A DNA stretch of 64,000 bases from Alkalicoccus halolimnae (GCF_008014775.2 NZ_CP144914.1:682001-746000); one strand, 5' to 3'. Positions 17,056-26,475 are shown, counted from the stretch's first letter. Made by a program: numbers and translations. Notes: generated by a model not told the origin, from the sequence alone.

Positions 17056-18079
17056 GTGGAGAAAGGCAGCAGAAGAGGTGCCGTCCGTCCGAAAAGAGGA
17101 AATGGAAAAGATGACGGCCTATATGGACACGCTGACGAAGCCGCAGGGGAGCCTCGGACGTCTCGAAGAACTGGCCGTTAAGCTTGCAGGCATACAGGGG
17201 AAGCCGGACGTTTCTCGGCCGGCAGTACTTGTTTTCGCAGGAGATCACGGAGTGACAGCGGAAGGGGTTTCCCTTTATGGAAAAGAAGTAACGCAGCTCA
17301 TGGTACATAATTTCGTGCAGGGAGGAGCGGCGATCAACGTCCTTGCCGAAGAAATTGGAGCGTCCGTAACCGTGACGGATGTCGGGGTGGCCGGGGATAC
17401 GCTTTTCGGATCTGTGGATGCGAAAGTGAAGCAGGGGACGGGAAACATTGCCAGGGAGGCTGCTATGACTACCGGCGAAGCATCTCTGGCGATAGACGCA
17501 GGTATCGAAGCTTCTGAGAGAGCGATAGCCCAGGGTGCGAATCTGATTATTCCAGGTGAAATGGGAATAGGCAACACGACAGCAACCAGTGCGCTGCTTG
17601 CGGCATGGACCGGGGCTTCTCCGGAAGAAGTAACAGGCAGCGGCACCGGTGTGACAGGGGAACAGCTGCAGTTGAAACAGGAAGTGATCGGTATGGCACT
17701 GGAGCGGGCTTCCTGGGAATCGACGCTGGAAGCTTTCGCAGAGATCGGAGGACTGGAGATTGCAGCAATGAGCGGAGCGATGATAGAAGCGGCGAAGAAC
17801 CGGACCCCGGTCCTGATAGACGGCTTTATCGCTTCAATAGCAGCAATGGGAGCGGTCCGTCTTGCTCCTTTCACAGCCGATTATTTCATTTTCGGCCATC
17901 TTTCAGCTGAAGCGGGGCATAAACTGGCTCTTGAGACCCTTAAAGCTGAGCCGCTTTTGGAACTGAAGATGAGGCTCGGAGAAGGCACGGGAGCAGCGGC
18001 TGCTTATCCGCTCGTTTCCATGGCAGCAGCGATTGCCGACAGAATGGCCACGTTTGCCGATCTCGGTATAAAACAATAA
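17048..18079 (+). CDS. cobT: Nicotinate-nucleotide-dimethylbenzimidazole phosphoribosyltransferase
   Basis: The 343-residue CobT has the family landmarks KPQGSLGRLEELA, VFAGDHGVTAEGVS, GGAAINVLA, EMGIGNTTATSALLAAW and the C-terminal LRLGEGTGAAAAYPL-like catalytic segment (RLGEGTGAAAAYPL). It makes alpha-ribazole phosphate for the lower cobalamin ligand. It is the third gene of cobO-cobQ-cobT and overlaps cobQ. Confidence 0.95.
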   Translation: MSKWRKAAEEVPSVRKEEMEKMTAYMDTLTKPQGSLGRLEELAVKLAGIQGKPDVSRPAVLVFAGDHGVTAEGVSLYGKEVTQLMVHNFVQGGAAINVLAEEIGASVTVTDVGVAGDTLFGSVDAKVKQGTGNIAREAAMTTGEASLAIDAGIEASERAIAQGANLIIPGEMGIGNTTATSALLAAWTGASPEEVTGSGTGVTGEQLQLKQEVIGMALERASWESTLEAFAEIGGLEIAAMSGAMIEAAKNRTPVLIDGFIASIAAMGAVRLAPFTADYFIFGHLSAEAGHKLALETLKAEPLLELKMRLGEGTGAAAAYPLVSMAAAIADRMATFADLGIKQ

Positions 18080-18135
18080 TGTGAGAAGTCCTTTCCTTTA
18101 ACGGACGCCTGTACTATAATGGAAACAACAAGAAA

Positions 18136-18316
18136 GCGTAACACTCGTCAGCAAACAGGTGTCGGCCAAGCCGATGAAAAGGGAAACCGGTGAAAGACCG
18201 GTACGGACCCGCCACTGTAAGCGAGGAGGCGAATCTTTATAGTCCACTGTGCCTGAAACGGCCCGGGAAGGAGAGATTCGCTGATGATCCGCAAGTCAGG
18301 AGACCTGCCTGTTTGT
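18136..18316 (+). promoter_or_regulatory. Cobalamin riboswitch
   Basis: The conserved landmarks appear in order: AAAAGGGAAACCGGTG, CGGACCCGCCACTGTAA, CGGGAAGG and the B12 box AAGTCAGGAGACCTGCC. Helix P1 pairs AAACAGGT (about 18153-18160) with ACCTG..CCTGTTT (about 18303-18314). It precedes btuF, so it should lower transport gene expression when adenosylcobalamin is plentiful. Confidence 0.95.
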
Positions 18317-18369
18317 TTTTTAAACACCTTCGGGAACAAAAGGATGTTTAAAGTGCAGACGCAGGAACC

Positions 18370-18448
18370 CCGGATGGACACTTGCCGCCGGGCGCCTCCC
18401 TATGCATTTTAACAGAGCGCGATCCTTTTCGAGGGGTGGCGTTTTTTT
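18370..18448 (+). terminator. Expression platform of the B12 riboswitch
   Basis: CCCCGG/CCGGG pairing around 18368-18392 and an imperfect hairpin CGC-GATCC / GAGGGG-TGGCG followed by TTTTTTT at 18442-18448, just before the btuF ribosome binding site. Confidence 0.55.
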
Positions 18449-18481
18449 GTGTGCACATAAATTTGGAAGGGGAGAAAAAAC

Positions 18482-19555
18482 ATGAAAAAATATCAGGGGC
18501 TTATCGTCCTTTCAACGGCTGTCATGCTTACAGCCTGTGGAAGCGGAGAAAATGAAGCAGGGAATAATAACGCTAACGAGGAAGCGGCTGAAAATGCCGG
18601 TGCAGAGAAAACGAACGAAAATGAGGAAGCTGCTGCTGAAGAAAATAATGAAGAGAACGCAGGGAGCACCGACAGCGACGATAACAGCGGAGAAAATGCC
18701 GAAGCGTCCGGAGAGTTTCCTGTGACGATCACCGATCATGCCGGCGAAGAAGTGACTATCGAAGAAGAGCCGGAATCAATCATTACGTTGCAGCCAAGCG
18801 ACACGGAGACTTTGTTTGAACTTGGTGCGGGTGACCGGCTTGTCGGAGTATCCGAATACTGCAATTATCCGGAGGAAGCATTGGAAATTGAAAATGTGGG
18901 CGCCCAGGATATGGATGCAGAACGCATTCTCTCTCTTAATCCGGATCTGATATTCGTCAGCGGTTATCATCACAGCAGCCACGCGGATATTCTTGACCAG
19001 TACCGCGAAGCAGGAATAAATGTGGTCGTCGTTGAAGGTCCCGAATCGTTTGAAGCTACATACGAAACGATTGAAATGCTCGGAGAAGCGACAGGAACGA
19101 CGGAAGAAGCCGAAGCAACAGTTACAGAAATGAAAGAAGGCATGACAGCATTAGCAGAGCAGTCAGAATCGATAGAAGAAGAGGACCGGAAAAAAGTCTG
19201 GGTGGAAGTAGCTCCGTCTCCGGACATTTTTACAACAGGTCAGGGAACTTTTATGAATGAAATGCTGGAAACAATCAACGCCGAAAATGCCGCGGCCGAC
19301 TTTGAAGGCTGGGCAAGTGTCACCGAAGAAGAAATTGTTACGCTTGAACCTGATACGATCGTCACGACATACGGCTATTACGTCGATGATCCTACCGCAG
19401 AAATTACGGAGCGTGACGGCTGGGATTCCGTACCTGCGGTCGAAAATGAAGATATTTATAATGTTGACAGCGATACCGTAACCCGCTCCGGACCGAGACT
19501 GGTTGAAGGGGCGGAAGAACTTGCCGAAGCGGTTTATCCGGATGTTTTCGAATAA
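18482..19555 (+). CDS. btuF: Corrinoid ABC transporter substrate-binding lipoprotein
   Basis: The 357-residue protein has a lipoprotein signal peptide with lipobox LTAC (Cys19), a linker of about 60 residues rich in E, N and A, and a periplasmic-binding-protein domain (FPVTITDHAGEEVTIEEEPESIITLQPSDTETLFELG) of the BtuF/FhuD class. The B12 riboswitch upstream and the btuC-btuD-cbiZ genes downstream make a corrinoid ligand far more likely than a siderophore. It would be anchored to the outer face of the membrane. Confidence 0.88.
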   Translation: MKKYQGLIVLSTAVMLTACGSGENEAGNNNANEEAAENAGAEKTNENEEAAAEENNEENAGSTDSDDNSGENAEASGEFPVTITDHAGEEVTIEEEPESIITLQPSDTETLFELGAGDRLVGVSEYCNYPEEALEIENVGAQDMDAERILSLNPDLIFVSGYHHSSHADILDQYREAGINVVVVEGPESFEATYETIEMLGEATGTTEEAEATVTEMKEGMTALAEQSESIEEEDRKKVWVEVAPSPDIFTTGQGTFMNEMLETINAENAAADFEGWASVTEEEIVTLEPDTIVTTYGYYVDDPTAEITERDGWDSVPAVENEDIYNVDSDTVTRSGPRLVEGAEELAEAVYPDVFE

Positions 19556-20588
19556 AACCTGGCTTTATTATGCGGGAAGTCTCCTGCTTCTTCTCGGGGC
19601 CGTCACGTTTGGGCTCTTTTACTCCAGTGTGACAGTGCCGGTTTCTCAGATAATGCAGATTCTGTATGCAAAAACATTCGGCCTTGAGCTTCCGGCAGAG
19701 CTTCCTGCCAACCAGGCTGCGATTATCTGGGATATTCGGCTCCCGCGCGTGCTTCTTGCTTTATTTGTAGGAGCATCGCTTGCACTTGCAGGCGCCGCCT
19801 TTCAGGGTCTGCTGCGAAATCCGCTTGCCGATCCTTATACGATCGGAGTTTCTTCAGGGGCGGCACTCGGAGCTGTTTTTGTTATCTTCTTTCAATTTAC
19901 GATTGCAGGACTGGGAGGTTTTACTCTTCCAGTTGTTGCGATCCTATCCGGCTTCCTGACATTGATGGTTGTTTTCGGACTCGTCCGCTTAAGCAGCCGC
20001 AGTATGGCTATCGAAACGATTATTCTTGCAGGCATTATTACAAGCGCCTTTATCGGCTCGATTGTTTCACTTATTATTTCCCTTGGAGATCAGAACGAGA
20101 TGACCCAGATTATCTACTGGCTCTACGGAAGCGTCGGCATGCGGGGTTGGAGCTTTGTGCAGCTGATCATTCCGTTTACGATCGCCGGAGTTCTTCTTCT
20201 GCTGACCCGTTACCGGGAACTGAACGCTCTCGCACTCGGGGAGGAAGCCGCCGGCCATATCGGAGTGAACGTTAAGCGCGGCAAAATCTTCATTTTGGGA
20301 GGTGCCTCCCTTTTAACCGGGGCAGCGGTAGCTGTTTCGGGGACAATCGGCTTTGTGGGCCTGGTAATTCCTCACCTCGTCCGGCTGATAACGGGACCCG
20401 ACCACCGGCATGTCCTGCCTTTATCCATGATCGTAGGAGGAGCTTTTCTCATATCGGCGGACATTCTGGCGAGAAGCATCATCGCTCCGCAAGAACTGCC
20501 GATCGGCGTCATTACCGCGCTGATAGGTGCTCCTATATTTGCGCTGCTGCTGATTCGAAATCGGATAGGAAAGGGGAAAGCTATATGA
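19542..20588 (+). CDS. btuC: Corrinoid ABC transporter permease
   Basis: A FecCD/BtuC-type permease of about 348 residues with the family motifs RLPRVLLALFVGASLALAGAAFQGLLRNPLADPYTIGVSSGAALGA and GFVGLVIPHLVR. Ten membrane segments are expected. The ATG at 19542 overlaps the btuF end by 14 bp; an in-frame TTG at 19503 would lengthen the N-terminus. It overlaps the downstream ATPase by 4 bp. Membrane part of the BtuFCD importer. Confidence 0.9.
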   Translation: MFSNKTWLYYAGSLLLLLGAVTFGLFYSSVTVPVSQIMQILYAKTFGLELPAELPANQAAIIWDIRLPRVLLALFVGASLALAGAAFQGLLRNPLADPYTIGVSSGAALGAVFVIFFQFTIAGLGGFTLPVVAILSGFLTLMVVFGLVRLSSRSMAIETIILAGIITSAFIGSIVSLIISLGDQNEMTQIIYWLYGSVGMRGWSFVQLIIPFTIAGVLLLLTRYRELNALALGEEAAGHIGVNVKRGKIFILGGASLLTGAAVAVSGTIGFVGLVIPHLVRLITGPDHRHVLPLSMIVGGAFLISADILARSIIAPQELPIGVITALIGAPIFALLLIRNRIGKGKAI

Positions 20589-22057
20589 TAACAATTGAAA
20601 ATATAACTGGTGGATACAGCAAAAAACCAGTGATCGACCAGGTTTCCCTCGAAGTGGATACGGGTGAATTTTTTGGGCTTCTCGGTCCGAATGGAAGTGG
20701 AAAGACGACACTGTTCAAGCTGATGAGCGGCGGACTGCCAGTAATGGACGGCACCGTGTTTTTAAACGGGAAATCCGTCCTGCACATGTCCCAGCTCGAA
20801 CGGGCGCGTCATATAGCGGTTCTTTCCCAGGAAACGAACGTTTCCTTTGATTTCACAGTAGAAGAGATCGTCCGGCTCGGCCGCTATGCTTTTCAGAAAG
20901 GACTGTTTAAAACCCTCAGTGGTCGGGATAAAGAGCTGATCGATGAGGTCATGGAAATTACTTCAATCACCTGTTATCGGCATCAGCCTTTCCACATGCT
21001 GAGCGGCGGGGAAAAGCAGCGCGTTCTCCTTGCTAAAGCACTCGTCCAGGAGCCGGAAGTGCTGCTTTTGGATGAGCCGACGAACCATCTTGATATTAAA
21101 CATACATTCGATCTGCTTGACGTTCTGAAAAGGTGGCAGGAAGAACGCAAACTGACCATATTTGCGATTCTCCATGATTTAAATATAGCTGCCCTCTACT
21201 GTGACCGCGTAGGCATTCTTCACGAAGGCAGGCTCACGAACGTCGGTTCTGTGGATGTTTTAAGGAAGCGGAGCGAGCTGGCAGAAATTTACGGAGTCGA
21301 AACGTGGACGCAGCCTCACCCGACTCTCGCAAGGCCGCAGCTGCTTATGAATCCGCATAAAAAGAAGCAGGAGCCGCTTTCGCTGCTCGAGGACTATTCA
21401 TTGGAGCAGACAGAGGACGCGATAAGACTCTCTTTTCCGCAGCAGCTTCGGACAATCTCCAACGGTGTGGCAGGAGAAGGTATTCAATGGATGAAGCACT
21501 TTGTCAATTTCCACGTTGACAAACAATACGACAGCCGTACACCGAAAGAAGACGCGGAGCAGTGGCTCTTAAAACGGGGGCTGCCGGTAGAACAGTCGAT
21601 CGGAATGATGACCGCCGTCCACCTGGAAAATGCCGTTATGAAAGAAGAGATTATTCACGGCAGTGCGATGCTTGTTCTCGTCACTGCAGGAACAGGAAAC
21701 GCCGTGGATATAACGTGCCGGAGCACGGAAACGGCGGGAGAAAAAATCGGAACGATCAACACCTTCGTTTTTGCAGATGCCCATTTGACAGACGGAGCTC
21801 TCGTGAATGCATGCATGTCAGCGACTGAAGCAAAAGTAAAAGCGCTCCACGATGAAATGATCCGGGATCCAGTAAGCGGAACGATGGCAACGAGCACTTC
21901 CACGGACAGTCTTGTCATTGGTGTCACCCAGCAGGGAACGCGGACCCCTTACGCAGGTTCCGGTACTGCGGTCGGGAGCGGAATCGGCCAGCTCGTTTAC
22001 GAAGCAACGAAAGAAGCGCTGCAGATGGACCGCAGCTGGAAGGAAGCCCGCCCGTGA
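20585..22057 (+). CDS. BtuD ABC ATPase fused to CbiZ adenosylcobinamide amidohydrolase
   Basis: The 490-residue protein joins two activities. Residues 1-250 are an ABC ATPase with Walker A GPNGSGKTT (34-42), signature LSGGEKQR and Walker B VLLLDEPTNHLD. Residues about 285-490 match CbiZ (GEGIQWMKHFVNFHVDKQY, TAGTGNAVDITC, TINTFVFADAHLTDGALVNA, VIGVTQQGTRTPYAGSGT). CbiZ removes the aminopropanol arm of imported adenosylcobinamide, giving adenosylcobyric acid for CbiB. The fusion couples import to remodelling. Similar fusions are known from some alkaliphilic Bacillus. The gene sits in an overlapping run btuF-btuC-btuD/cbiZ-cbiB. Confidence 0.92.
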   Translation: MITIENITGGYSKKPVIDQVSLEVDTGEFFGLLGPNGSGKTTLFKLMSGGLPVMDGTVFLNGKSVLHMSQLERARHIAVLSQETNVSFDFTVEEIVRLGRYAFQKGLFKTLSGRDKELIDEVMEITSITCYRHQPFHMLSGGEKQRVLLAKALVQEPEVLLLDEPTNHLDIKHTFDLLDVLKRWQEERKLTIFAILHDLNIAALYCDRVGILHEGRLTNVGSVDVLRKRSELAEIYGVETWTQPHPTLARPQLLMNPHKKKQEPLSLLEDYSLEQTEDAIRLSFPQQLRTISNGVAGEGIQWMKHFVNFHVDKQYDSRTPKEDAEQWLLKRGLPVEQSIGMMTAVHLENAVMKEEIIHGSAMLVLVTAGTGNAVDITCRSTETAGEKIGTINTFVFADAHLTDGALVNACMSATEAKVKALHDEMIRDPVSGTMATSTSTDSLVIGVTQQGTRTPYAGSGTAVGSGIGQLVYEATKEALQMDRSWKEARP

Positions 22058-23037
22058 TCTTTTATACGACGGGCTTTTTGCTCGTTTCCGCCGTCCTTGT
22101 CGATTTAGCAGTTGGAGACCCCCGCAGAATCCCACACCCGGTGGTGATGATGGGGAAGTGTACTGCACGGCTCACAGCCCGCTGGAATGTGGGCTCGGAA
22201 CGGGAAAAAAAGCTGCGGGGCACATTACTCGTTTTCTGTATCGTCGGTAGTGTATGGGCGGCCTCGGCCACCCTTCTCGCTGTCCTGGCTTTTATACATC
22301 CGCTCCTGGCAGCGGCGGCAGGCGTATGGCTGACGTCAACAACTATAGCGGTGAAAGGCTTGAAAGAGGCAGCAGAAGCGGTCCGAAAACCGCTTGAGGA
22401 AAAGAATCTTTCCGGCGCCCGGAACTCGCTTTCGATGATCGTCGGCCGTGATACAGAAAAATTGGAGGAATCAGAAGTAGTCCGGGGCACAGTGGAAACG
22501 GTAGCCGAAAACACGGTGGATGGAGTGACGGCCCCGCTGTTTTGGGCACTGATCGGGGGCGCACCGCTTGCTCTTGCTTACCGGGCTGTGAACACGCTCG
22601 ATTCCATGGTCGGATATAAAAATGAGGAATTTTCGTCATTTGGCTGGGCGGGGGCCCGTCTTGATGATCTGGCAAGCTGGCTTCCGGCAAGGTTGACTGC
22701 TGCGGCGATGCTGGCAGGCGCCTTTTTTGTTCCCCATTCCCAAAAAAGGACTGGACTCCGTGTACTTCTCCGGGATGCCGGAAAGCACCCAAGTCCGAAC
22801 AGCGGGTGGACAGAAGCTTTAACGGCAGGTCTGCTCGGAGTGAAACTCGGTGGAATTAACTATTACAAAGGAATACGGTCCGAACGCGCAGAAATGGGGG
22901 AAGGGACGCGACCTCTTAAAGCAGATGATATTTCCCGCTCGGTTCAATATTTATACGCTGCTGCTATCATATTCACTTTACTTTGCGCTGCCGCAGCAAT
23001 AACTACCGGCTGGCAGATACCATTCGCTGGAAGATAA
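22054..23037 (+). CDS. cbiB: Adenosylcobinamide-phosphate synthase
   Basis: The 327-residue integral membrane protein matches CbiB/CobD: LAVGDPRRIPHPVVMMGK near the start, LSMIVGRDTEKLEESEVVRGTVETVAENTVDGVTAPLFWALIGGAP, and NTLDSMVGYKNEEFSSFGWAGARLDDL. It condenses adenosylcobyric acid with aminopropanol phosphate. The GTG start at 22054 overlaps the preceding gene by 4 bp. Confidence 0.94.
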   Translation: MIFYTTGFLLVSAVLVDLAVGDPRRIPHPVVMMGKCTARLTARWNVGSEREKKLRGTLLVFCIVGSVWAASATLLAVLAFIHPLLAAAAGVWLTSTTIAVKGLKEAAEAVRKPLEEKNLSGARNSLSMIVGRDTEKLEESEVVRGTVETVAENTVDGVTAPLFWALIGGAPLALAYRAVNTLDSMVGYKNEEFSSFGWAGARLDDLASWLPARLTAAAMLAGAFFVPHSQKRTGLRVLLRDAGKHPSPNSGWTEALTAGLLGVKLGGINYYKGIRSERAEMGEGTRPLKADDISRSVQYLYAAAIIFTLLCAAAAITTGWQIPFAGR

Positions 23038-23094
23038 AAGAGCTTATAAAAACTCAGCATCTGATAATATCAGCTGCTTTTATTGAGAAAAATT

Positions 23095-23475
23095 TACTCC
23101 TGCCCCCTCCGTGGAGATCTTCTTCTTCCACTGACCTTCGTCGGTTTCCGCTTCGTTTTTCTTCACGGAAAGAGAAGTTCTTCTGTTTTTTATTTCGTAA
23201 AACCGGTGCCAAGGCGAACAACACGGAGCTTGAACAGAGTCACTCATGCAAAAGCCTTGCGCCATGCGGCATGAAAATGGACTTCTACAGGAATGGAACT
23301 TCATCTATACAGGTAGGGTCAAAGTTGTTCAAACGGGAGTCATCTTTATTAGAAGACAGATGCTGCTCTGTCTTTTTACCGTAAGCTGTAGTGGACATGG
23401 GGCGACTCCGGCCCGCCCGGAAAGCGTCCCCATGGAAACGAAAGCTGCGATTAAACAAAACATAAACTGAAAAAT
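23095..23475 (+). repeat. Module A (shortened) plus module B repeat inside the cobalamin cluster
   Basis: 23095-23245 carries pieces of module A (CCGTGGAGATCTTC, CTTCCACTG, GGTTTCCGCTTCG, GTGCCAAGGCGA, CAACACGGAGCTTGAACAGAG). 23246-23475 carries module B with the same 90-bp middle deletion as the copy at 12915. It separates cbiB from cobD by 520 bp. Confidence 0.8.
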
Positions 23476-23561
23476 AAAGTTGACCTTATGTAAAACAGCT
23501 TCAAAAGAAAGCAAAGCAGCAGCGTAAAAAAAGCCGATAATGGTACAAAGGAGGATTTTGA

Positions 23562-24626
23562 ATGAAATGGCCGGATCATGGCGGACAGCCTCATCTGCTG
23601 CAGAAGCAGCTACATATGAAAACGGACGAACTGCTTGATTTCAGCGCCAATATTAACCCCCTCGGACCGCCGGAATGGCTGGAAGAAAAAGCAGCGTCCG
23701 CGCTGAAGCGAATGCACCTCTACCCGGACCCGGACTATCCCGAAGCAGTCCACGCCATTGCAGCGGCGGAAGGAGTGGAGAGAGAAAACGTTCTTTTGAC
23801 TAACGGAGGCGCAGAGGCTATTTTTCTGGCTTCCCGCCTGATAAGCGGAAAAAAGGCCGTCATTATCGAACCGGCTTTCAACGAATACAGCCGCGCCTGT
23901 TTTCATTACGCGACGGAAGTAGAAAGGTTTTTTTATAAAGAAGATTTCACTTTCCCGATAGAAGAAGTGATCAAGGCAGTTCCAAATGCTTCAGCGGTAT
24001 TTATCTGCCGGCCGCATAACCCTTCCGGGACGGTCATGCCGGAAACGGAAGTGCACAGGCTGGCGGAAGAAGCATCCAAACATCATACCTACCTTTTCAT
24101 CGACGAAGCCTTTATTGATTTTCTTCCGGAAGAAAAGCTGACATCGTTCATTGCTGATTATCGATTTGTCGTGCTTCTCCGTTCTTTTACAAAAATCTTT
24201 GCCGTCCCCGGACTGCGCTGCGGGTGTGTCATCGCCGATGCGGAAGTAATCGCAGAATTGAAAGGATATCAGCTTCCATGGAGCGTCAACGCTGTAAGTG
24301 AAGCCGTGATTCCTCCGATGATGGAAGATGAGGCATTCATCGATCAAACGATCACCTGGCTGAGAAATGAGCTTCGCTGGATCGACGGGCAGCTTTCGGA
24401 AAAAAGGTGGTATCGAAGCGGTTCCCGGGTGAACTTTTATCTGCTTGCAGACAAAACGATGGGAGATCAGGAACCGCTCCTCCGCTGGCTGATGAAAAAA
24501 GGAATCGCTGTCCGGCATACCTACAGTTTCAGCGGGGTGGATGGAAGAGCGGTACGTACTGCTGTAAGAAGCCGGAAAGAAAACGAAAAACTTGTCGAAG
24601 CTCTGAAAAGCTGGGAAGATTTATGA
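23562..24626 (+). CDS. cobD: Threonine-phosphate decarboxylase
   Basis: A 354-residue class I/II fold PLP enzyme of the CobD type: LLDFSANINPLGPPEW, CRPHNPSGTVM, LFIDEAFIDF and the PLP-lysine motif SFTKIFAVPGLRCG. It makes (R)-1-aminopropan-2-ol phosphate, the substrate of CbiB. Histidinol-phosphate aminotransferase is the close alternative, but the cobalamin context and the DFSANINPLGPP start favour CobD. ATG follows AAAGGAGG. Confidence 0.9.
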   Translation: MKWPDHGGQPHLLQKQLHMKTDELLDFSANINPLGPPEWLEEKAASALKRMHLYPDPDYPEAVHAIAAAEGVERENVLLTNGGAEAIFLASRLISGKKAVIIEPAFNEYSRACFHYATEVERFFYKEDFTFPIEEVIKAVPNASAVFICRPHNPSGTVMPETEVHRLAEEASKHHTYLFIDEAFIDFLPEEKLTSFIADYRFVVLLRSFTKIFAVPGLRCGCVIADAEVIAELKGYQLPWSVNAVSEAVIPPMMEDEAFIDQTITWLRNELRWIDGQLSEKRWYRSGSRVNFYLLADKTMGDQEPLLRWLMKKGIAVRHTYSFSGVDGRAVRTAVRSRKENEKLVEALKSWEDL

Positions 24627-25141
24627 TGATTACTTTTATATCTGGAGGAGCACGATCCGGGAAGAGCAGTTTTGCTGAAAAGCAGGTGCTTGCAAAAAGC
24701 AGCGCCCCTATTTTTGCAGCGACCGGAAGACGCAGCGATCAGGAAATGGCAGAGCGTATTGATCGTCATCAGCAGGACCGCCCTAATTCTTTCATAACGA
24801 AAGAGCCGGGGTTTCACGTGAAAAAAGTTTTTCAGGAAACGGATCACCATGGTGTGATACTCGTGGACTGCCTCACTGTCTGGCTGGGCGAGGCGTTATT
24901 TCGACAGCAGATGACCGTGGAAAAGGTGGAAAGCGAAGTGCGTGGGTGGCTCGATATTATAAAAACAAAGAATCTCGACGTCACCTTCGTCTCAAATGAT
25001 ATTAACGAAGGGGGACTTCCTCCCGGGACGGAAAACTACGTCCGCACCCTCGAGGAGGTACATAGAACAATTATTAAACAGGCGGATACGGTCGTGCAGG
25101 TTCGTGCCGGAATCCCGTTTGTCTGGAAAGGAGGGCTGTAA
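24623..25141 (+). CDS. cobU: Adenosylcobinamide kinase / guanylyltransferase
   Basis: The 172-residue protein has the CobU P-loop SGGARSGKSSFAE and the histidine in ERIDRHQQDRP that carries the guanylyl group in characterised CobU. The middle reads FVSNDINEGGLPPGTENYVRTLEEVHRTI, differing from the NEVGxGIVP motif of enteric CobU, though typical C-terminal residues follow. The ATG at 24623 overlaps the cobD stop codon. A second, short CobU homologue lies at 26427. Kinase and GMP-transferase roles are expected. Confidence 0.88.
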   Translation: MMITFISGGARSGKSSFAEKQVLAKSSAPIFAATGRRSDQEMAERIDRHQQDRPNSFITKEPGFHVKKVFQETDHHGVILVDCLTVWLGEALFRQQMTVEKVESEVRGWLDIIKTKNLDVTFVSNDINEGGLPPGTENYVRTLEEVHRTIIKQADTVVQVRAGIPFVWKGGL

Positions 25142-25903
25142 ATGAAAAACGCGTCAGCCGGTTTCCTTCTGTCGATGCAGTTTCTGACAAGAATCCCTGT
25201 GCCGGTGGAAGTTCCCTGGAATGCGCAGACAAGCCGCTGGGCGCTTAGGGCTTATCCTCTTATCGGGCTTCTTATTGGCCTTATCCCAGTCCTTTTCGTA
25301 TGGATGGAGGTCTCTTTCTCTCCGCTCGTTCAGGCGATGATGATCGTGACTTTTTTTGTGTGGATCAGCGGCGGGCTGCACCTTGACGGCTGGATGGACG
25401 TCTTTGATGCAGCAGGTTCCAATGCTCCTTTGGACAAAAAATGGGAGATTATGAAAGATCCCCACGTAGGCAGTTTCGGAATTGCAGCACTTTTATTTCT
25501 GCTCGGCTGGAAAGTAGTGCTCGTTCACGAACTGCTCGTGCAGGAGGCTTCTCCGCTGATTTTCATGATTTATCCTGCTCTGGCGCGCTGGAAAGCAGCT
25601 GTTCTGCTAACCGTTGTGCCCGCCGCGAAGCCGTCAGGTCTGGCGCATACATGGCAGAAGCATATTACCGGAAAGGATGCCTTTTTAGCCGGGGTGCCTT
25701 TTGCAGCTGCTTTTATTTTTTCGGGCTCCTTTCTGTTTATATGGGCGGCTTTCGGAGCCGGAATATTCCTCGTGCTTTATCGATTATGGATCTTAAAACA
25801 TTTTAAGGGCATCAACGGAGACCTCGCAGGAGCTTCGATTGAAGGAGGAGAATTATGGACACTGTTCATTCTTTGGATCTTTATCTCGTCCGGCATGGTA
25901 TAA
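25142..25903 (+). CDS. cobS: Adenosylcobinamide-GDP ribazoletransferase (cobalamin synthase)
   Basis: The 253-residue membrane enzyme has FLLSMQFLTRIPVPVEV at the N-terminus and the metal-binding GGLHLDGWMDVFDAAGS motif near residue 80, followed by KDPHVGSFG. It joins the lower ligand to adenosylcobinamide-GDP in the membrane. The ATG immediately follows the cobU stop. Confidence 0.93.
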   Translation: MKNASAGFLLSMQFLTRIPVPVEVPWNAQTSRWALRAYPLIGLLIGLIPVLFVWMEVSFSPLVQAMMIVTFFVWISGGLHLDGWMDVFDAAGSNAPLDKKWEIMKDPHVGSFGIAALLFLLGWKVVLVHELLVQEASPLIFMIYPALARWKAAVLLTVVPAAKPSGLAHTWQKHITGKDAFLAGVPFAAAFIFSGSFLFIWAAFGAGIFLVLYRLWILKHFKGINGDLAGASIEGGELWTLFILWIFISSGMV

Positions 25904-26475
25904 CGAAAGCAAACCAGGAAAAGCGTTATGTCGGCTGGACCGATGTCTCTCTTGCAGAAGAGGCACCAGCTCAGCTGGAAGATCTCCGCCGGCTGACAGA
26001 GGATTCCGACTGGGAGCATATCGCTGCAAGTGACCTGAAGCGGTGCAGGGAGACGGCGGATATAATCGTGCCTGATCGTTCCTATAAAACAGAGGCACGG
26101 CTGCGGGAAATGGATTTTGGGAGCTGGGAAATGAAAACCTATAATCAGCTCCAGAACGATCCCCGCTATAGAAAATGGATTGGAAACGTGGAGAAGGAAT
26201 CTCCGGAAAATGGGGAAACGATCCAGGCTTTCCGGGAACGGGTTGATGGCTGGCTCACCGATTTTCTAAGTACGTATCCGAAAGGGCGGGTGCTCGTTAT
26301 TACACACGGAGGGGTTATCAGACAGCTTCTTTTGTCAATGCGGGCGGTCGAAACGTTCTGGGAAAGAGCTATACCGCACGGAAAAGCGATGCTGCTCCGA
26401 CTGGAGTTTAGAGAGGAGAGCTGGACATGCATGTCGTTATCGGTGGTGCCTTCGCCGGAAAAAGAGACTATGTAA
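25855..26475 (+). CDS. cobC: Alpha-ribazole phosphatase-type histidine phosphatase
   Basis: A 206-residue histidine phosphatase with YLVRHGITKANQEKRYVGWTD at the N-terminus, SDLKRCRETADII and VLVITHGGVIRQLL. The position within the cobalamin operon argues for dephosphorylation of alpha-ribazole 5'-phosphate or cobalamin phosphate. It overlaps cobS by 49 bp, with GAAGGAGGAG before its ATG, and overlaps the next gene. Confidence 0.85.
   Translation: MDTVHSLDLYLVRHGITKANQEKRYVGWTDVSLAEEAPAQLEDLRRLTEDSDWEHIAASDLKRCRETADIIVPDRSYKTEARLREMDFGSWEMKTYNQLQNDPRYRKWIGNVEKESPENGETIQAFRERVDGWLTDFLSTYPKGRVLVITHGGVIRQLLLSMRAVETFWERAIPHGKAMLLRLEFREESWTCMSLSVVPSPEKETM

Noticed and set aside
17275..17874. 199-residue minus-strand frame within cobT
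   Set aside because: It is a shadow frame of the well-supported cobT, with low-complexity Ser/Ala/Pro composition typical of antisense frames in GC-rich codons.
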